Assembly: GCA_007571275.1 (NCBI GenBank)
Contig: RKRS01000210.1
Location: 1-8,807 of the forward strand
Direction: 5' to 3'
Origin: Dehalococcoidia bacterium
GTDB lineage: Bacteria; Chloroflexota; Dehalococcoidia; Bin125
Length of the DNA: 8,807 bases
Within the stretch, counting starts at the first letter, position 1, and every line of letters begins with the position of its first letter. Shown piece after piece: positions 6,851-8,807 of the stretch. The position numbers were made by a program, and so were the translations under genes. The notes under the pieces were generated by a model. It did not search any database, was not told the origin of the DNA, and saw only the letters and a list, made by a program, of their open reading frames with translations.

Positions 6851-7665
6851 CTACTGCAGACCCGACCCTGGAGACCAGCGCCGAACAGCCGCGGCCATGG
6901 AGCCGCCACGCCAGCGTGGTGATTCCCCCGCTGCTCGTGTTCATCGCCGCGATCGCACTCTGGGAGTTAATCATCGAAGTATTCGAGATCCAGCGCTTCC
7001 TGCTGCCGCGACCGAGCGAGATTGCCAGCATGTTCGTCGACGACTTTGGCCGACTCATCCGTCAGGGCCGAAATACGCTGGGCGTCGCCGGTCGTGGGCT
7101 GCTGCTGGGCGGCGCGATCGGGATCGGCCTGGCGGCGTTCACGTTCCGCACCCGCTGGCTGGCGGAAGGTATCGGCATCTATGCGGCCGTACTCAAGGCG
7201 GTGCCGGTGATCTCGCTCGCTCCGTTAACAGTGGTCTGGTTCGGAATTGAGGCGGGCTCGAAGATTGCGACCGTGGCCATTGCCACGGCTCCGATCCTGT
7301 TCACCTATACGCTGGTTGGATTGCGCAGCGCAGATCCGAACGCCCGGGAACTGATGCGCTCCTATGCCGCCGGACACTTCCGCATGTTCTGGAGCCTGCA
7401 CCTGCCCTACGCGTTGCCGTTCTTCTTCTCGGGGATGAAGATCGCGGTCACGATCGCGATGATCGTCGCGATCATCTCCGAATACTTCGGCGGCAGCTTC
7501 GAAAACCTTGGCGGCTACATCCGCAACGAAGCGAACAATGTTCACACCGTAGAGGTCTGGACGGCGATCGTGATGGCCTGCCTGCTGGGTATCAGCCAGT
7601 ACATGATCGTAGCCGGCATCGACCGCTATGTGTTGCGCTGGCATCCCTCCAAGCGCGGCAGCTAG
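6847..7665 (+). CDS. ABC transporter permease, NitT/TauT family, second of two
   Basis: 272 residues starting at a GTG that overlaps the ATPase stop by four bases, so its translation depends on the ATPase gene. About six membrane segments (near 24-46, 84-103, 112-131, 140-157, 191-210 and 236-258) and an EAA loop at about 168-190 (ELMRSYAAGHFRMFWSLHLP) identify a BPD permease. The EAA loop has the conserved glycine in a variant setting (AAGHF rather than the YGAS form of the first permease). The two permeases are clearly distinct in sequence, so the transporter likely uses a heterodimeric membrane core, whereas many family members use a homodimer. Last gene of the (+) operon. Confidence 0.9.
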   Translation: MTTADPTLETSAEQPRPWSRHASVVIPPLLVFIAAIALWELIIEVFEIQRFLLPRPSEIASMFVDDFGRLIRQGRNTLGVAGRGLLLGGAIGIGLAAFTFRTRWLAEGIGIYAAVLKAVPVISLAPLTVVWFGIEAGSKIATVAIATAPILFTYTLVGLRSADPNARELMRSYAAGHFRMFWSLHLPYALPFFFSGMKIAVTIAMIVAIISEYFGGSFENLGGYIRNEANNVHTVEVWTAIVMACLLGISQYMIVAGIDRYVLRWHPSKRGS

Positions 7666-7712
7666 AGCGCGCCAGCACCCATCACACTCTTAAAGAAACG
7701 AATCCCCGATAC

Positions 7713-7752
7713 CCTCCTTCGTCGCACTCCCGACCCACTTGCCAAAAGGAGG
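7713..7752. repeat. Inverted repeat, 7-bp arms
   Basis: CCTCCTT (7713-7719) is the exact reverse complement of AAGGAGG (7746-7752), with 26 bases between. The right arm resembles a ribosome binding site but no start codon follows at a useful distance in an extended frame. Short arms and a long loop make this the weakest of the spacer repeats. Confidence 0.5.
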
Positions 7753-7758
7753 CAAACT

Positions 7759-7801
7759 CCGTCATACCCCGACTGACGGCCGAAGGCAGGCGGTATGACG
7801 G
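7759..7801. repeat. Inverted repeat, 10-bp perfect arms (GTCATACC type)
   Basis: CCGTCATACC (7759-7768) and GGTATGACGG (7792-7801) are perfect reverse complements flanking a 23-base loop. Arms of the form GTCATxCC/GGxATGAC are common in dispersed palindromic intergenic repeats of many bacteria, which suggests a repeat-family copy rather than a gene-specific site. Confidence 0.75.
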
Positions 7802-7809
7802 TTGAGGGA

Positions 7810-7827
7810 GGCGCGCTCTCCCGCGCC
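7810..7827. repeat. GC-rich hairpin, 6-bp stem
   Basis: GGCGCG (7810-7815) pairs with CGCGCC (7822-7827) around a six-base loop. A competing fold pairs GGGAG (7806-7810) with CTCCC (7818-7822). Confidence 0.55.
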
Positions 7828-7839
7828 GCTGGCATCCCC

Positions 7840-7890
7840 GCTTCCCCCTCTGGGGGGAAGCTGTCACGTAGTGGCTGAAGGGGGTCCCCC
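7840..7890. repeat. Compound C/G-block hairpin region with alternative folds
   Basis: GCTTCCCCC (7840-7848) pairs perfectly with GGGGGAAGC (7853-7861) around a four-base loop. It is followed by CTGTCAC/GTGGCTG (7861-7867 and 7871-7877, one T-T mismatch and one G-T pair around a three-base loop) and then GGGGG-T-CCCCC (7880-7890). The two C blocks and two G blocks can pair in more than one combination, so folds are mutually exclusive. The arrangement looks like a dispersed intergenic repeat element; copy number in the genome cannot be judged from one window. Confidence 0.65.
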
Positions 7891-7944
7891 ACCCCACTCG
7901 GCTGAGCTGGCGATGCTACATCCGTTGCCAACAGTTTCGCTGGG

Positions 7945-8664
7945 TCAGCGGCTGGCGCACCATTGCAGGCCGTTGCTCACCAGACGGCTGAAGTTTGCAT
8001 TCGACCATGTGCGCGGATCGTGTCCGAGCTGGGTGCAGAAGACGCGCGAGTCTCGGTAGACCCGCGTCCAGGCGAGCGTACGCATCGAGTGCTCGTTCTC
8101 GGTCGTCAACAGCACGTCGCAGTCGTCGCCACAGTCGGCGATATCGTAGGTTTCGTCCTGGATCGAGAAGTCGGACAGCCCGGCGGCTGCCGGGTGGTCA
8201 GCATTGACCTGCACCTCGTAGGTGCTCTCCCAAGTGTCATCGACCTCGATGCTGCGGTCAGGCATCCCGATCACCTCCGACCAGAAGCCGCCCGTGCCCC
8301 AGTTGAGCAAGGCGTGGTGCATCACGAAGATCGGCATGCCCGAGTCGACCATACGCTCGAGGCAGGCGATGGTCTTCTGCTCTGGCTCGTCCCGCAGCAT
8401 GGTGTAGAACAGCGTGACGTCGTAGCTGTCGCGCATGTCCTGATCGTCTGAGGGCGGCTCGACGATTCCATGGTCGCCGCGCAGGTCAGGGCGGCTGATC
8501 CGCATGCCGTCGGGCAGGAACGAGTCATTGCCGGCGCCGTACAACCACTGGTCGAAGTGATGCACGTAGGCGTCGATGCCGTCGAGATCATTGAAGAAGT
8601 CGATGAACGGGCGGACGTGGAAATAGTGCCCGCCCGTCAACACCGCAACGGAGAGGTTGGACAT
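7945..8664 (-). CDS. ThuA-like domain protein (glutamine-amidotransferase-like fold)
   Basis: 239 residues, normal for a single-domain ThuA-like protein. Family landmarks are visible: GGHYFHV (11-17) after the first strand, FVMHHALLNWG (113-123), a Gly-rich FWSE segment (127-130), DHPAAAGL (156-163), DETYDI (170-175) and the typical end TLAWTRVYRDSRVFCTQLGHD (196-216, given here in two overlapping parts: 196-206 and 207-216). ThuA proteins are tied to trehalose and other sugar utilisation, often beside oxidoreductases that make keto-sugars, but the biochemical activity of most members is unknown. The start is supported by AAAGGA seven bases upstream on this strand. It lies 25 nt behind the stop of another (-) gene, so the two are probably co-transcribed. 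It converges on the ureide operon and is unlikely to share its function. Confidence 0.85.
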   Translation of the reverse strand: MSNLSVAVLTGGHYFHVRPFIDFFNDLDGIDAYVHHFDQWLYGAGNDSFLPDGMRISRPDLRGDHGIVEPPSDDQDMRDSYDVTLFYTMLRDEPEQKTIACLERMVDSGMPIFVMHHALLNWGTGGFWSEVIGMPDRSIEVDDTWESTYEVQVNADHPAAAGLSDFSIQDETYDIADCGDDCDVLLTTENEHSMRTLAWTRVYRDSRVFCTQLGHDPRTWSNANFSRLVSNGLQWCASR

Positions 8665-8671
8665 GACAGCG

Positions 8672-8677
8672 TCCTTT
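8672..8677 (-). promoter_or_regulatory. Shine-Dalgarno site for the ThuA-like gene
   Basis: Read on the (-) strand this is AAAGGA, seven bases before the ATG whose first base is 8664. It supports that start. Confidence 0.65.
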
Positions 8678-8689
8678 CTGGCGTATGCC

Positions 8690-8807
8690 TCAGGTCTTGA
8701 TCCGCTGTGCCGCGAAGTGGGTGATGAAGTTCATCAGACCGACGCGGCCACCCTTGGGCCAGTTGATGTAGCTGCGGGTGACCACGGTATCCGGCGGCTC
8801 GACGATG
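8690..8807 (-). CDS. Unrecognised protein, C-terminal 38 residues only
   Basis: The frame is open from the window edge to a TGA at 8690-8692 on the (-) strand. The visible end includes VVTRSYINWPKGGRVG and LMNFITHFAAQRIKT. Codon use (G/C third positions) and the 25-nt spacing to the ThuA-like gene with its ribosome binding site argue for a real upstream gene of the same operon. I do not recognise the family from this tail. A sugar-related enzyme or oxidoreductase would suit a ThuA neighbour, but that is only guilt by association. Confidence 0.6.
   Translation of the reverse strand, partial: IVEPPDTVVTRSYINWPKGGRVGLMNFITHFAAQRIKT

Larger units (their letters stand above)
7666..7944. other. 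Non-coding convergent spacer rich in inverted repeats
   Basis: These 279 bases separate the (+) operon from the (-) ThuA gene. Short open frames cross it, but none has a ribosome binding site or recognisable protein character. Instead it carries a succession of inverted repeats between about 7713 and 7890, listed separately. No hairpin is followed by a run of T on either strand, so I do not call an intrinsic terminator, although the stacked hairpins could still slow or end transcription from both sides. Confidence 0.7.

Noticed and set aside
7840..7865. Intrinsic terminator at the strong GCTTCCCCC/GGGGGAAGC hairpin
   Set aside because: The stem is good, but no T-run follows it on the (+) strand and no matching A-run precedes it for the (-) strand.
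7662..7931. Short open frames in the spacer on both strands
   Set aside because: They cross the inverted repeats, lack ribosome binding sites, and their translations look like read-out of repeat DNA.
7669..7958. GCGCCAGC (7669-7676) and GCTGGCGC (7951-7958) as terminal inverted repeats bounding a mobile element
   Set aside because: Arms are only eight bases, the right arm lies inside the ThuA-like coding region, and I found no target-site duplication next to them.
1..8807. CRISPR array, tRNA or rRNA gene
   Set aside because: No regularly spaced direct repeats and no tRNA- or rRNA-like stretch were seen; the window is nearly all protein-coding.

Overview
This GC-rich window has G or C at most third codon positions and uses both GTG and ATG starts. 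It looks like a free-living bacterium with a large catabolic gene repertoire. The class III aminotransferase, the F420-type LLM flavoprotein and the repeat-rich intergenic spacer would fit Chloroflexota (Thermomicrobia-like). Actinobacteria or another high-GC group cannot be excluded, and no rRNA or marker gene is present to settle it.

Layout: positions 1-7665 are one co-directional (+) run of eight genes with very short gaps (35, 1, 52, 34, 35, 12 and -4 nt), almost certainly a single operon whose 5' end lies outside the window. In order: a nitrilase-superfamily beta-ureidopropionase-like amidohydrolase (5' end missing), a dihydropyrimidinase/D-hydantoinase, a class III PLP aminotransferase, a PcaC-like carboxymuconolactone decarboxylase family protein, an LLM-class (luciferase-like, F420/FMN) oxidoreductase, and a NitT/TauT-type ABC transporter arranged permease, ATPase, permease. 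Positions 7666-7944 are a non-coding convergent spacer packed with inverted repeats. Positions 7945-8807 hold a (-) strand pair: a ThuA-like protein and the last 38 codons of an unrecognised gene just upstream of it.

How the genes fit together: dihydropyrimidinase opens the dihydropyrimidine (or hydantoin) ring, the nitrilase homologue removes the carbamoyl group as CO2 and ammonia, and the aminotransferase can pass the amino group of the resulting beta-amino acid to a keto acid. This is the back half of reductive pyrimidine catabolism, or an analogous route for another cyclic ureide. The transporter probably imports the ring compound or a related small nitrogen compound. The first enzyme of the classical route (dihydropyrimidine dehydrogenase) and the transporter's substrate-binding protein are not in the window. 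The LLM flavoprotein and the CMD protein sit between the catabolic enzymes and the transporter with no textbook role in the pathway; they are the most interesting unknown here. The ThuA pair belongs to a separate, probably carbohydrate-related, unit.
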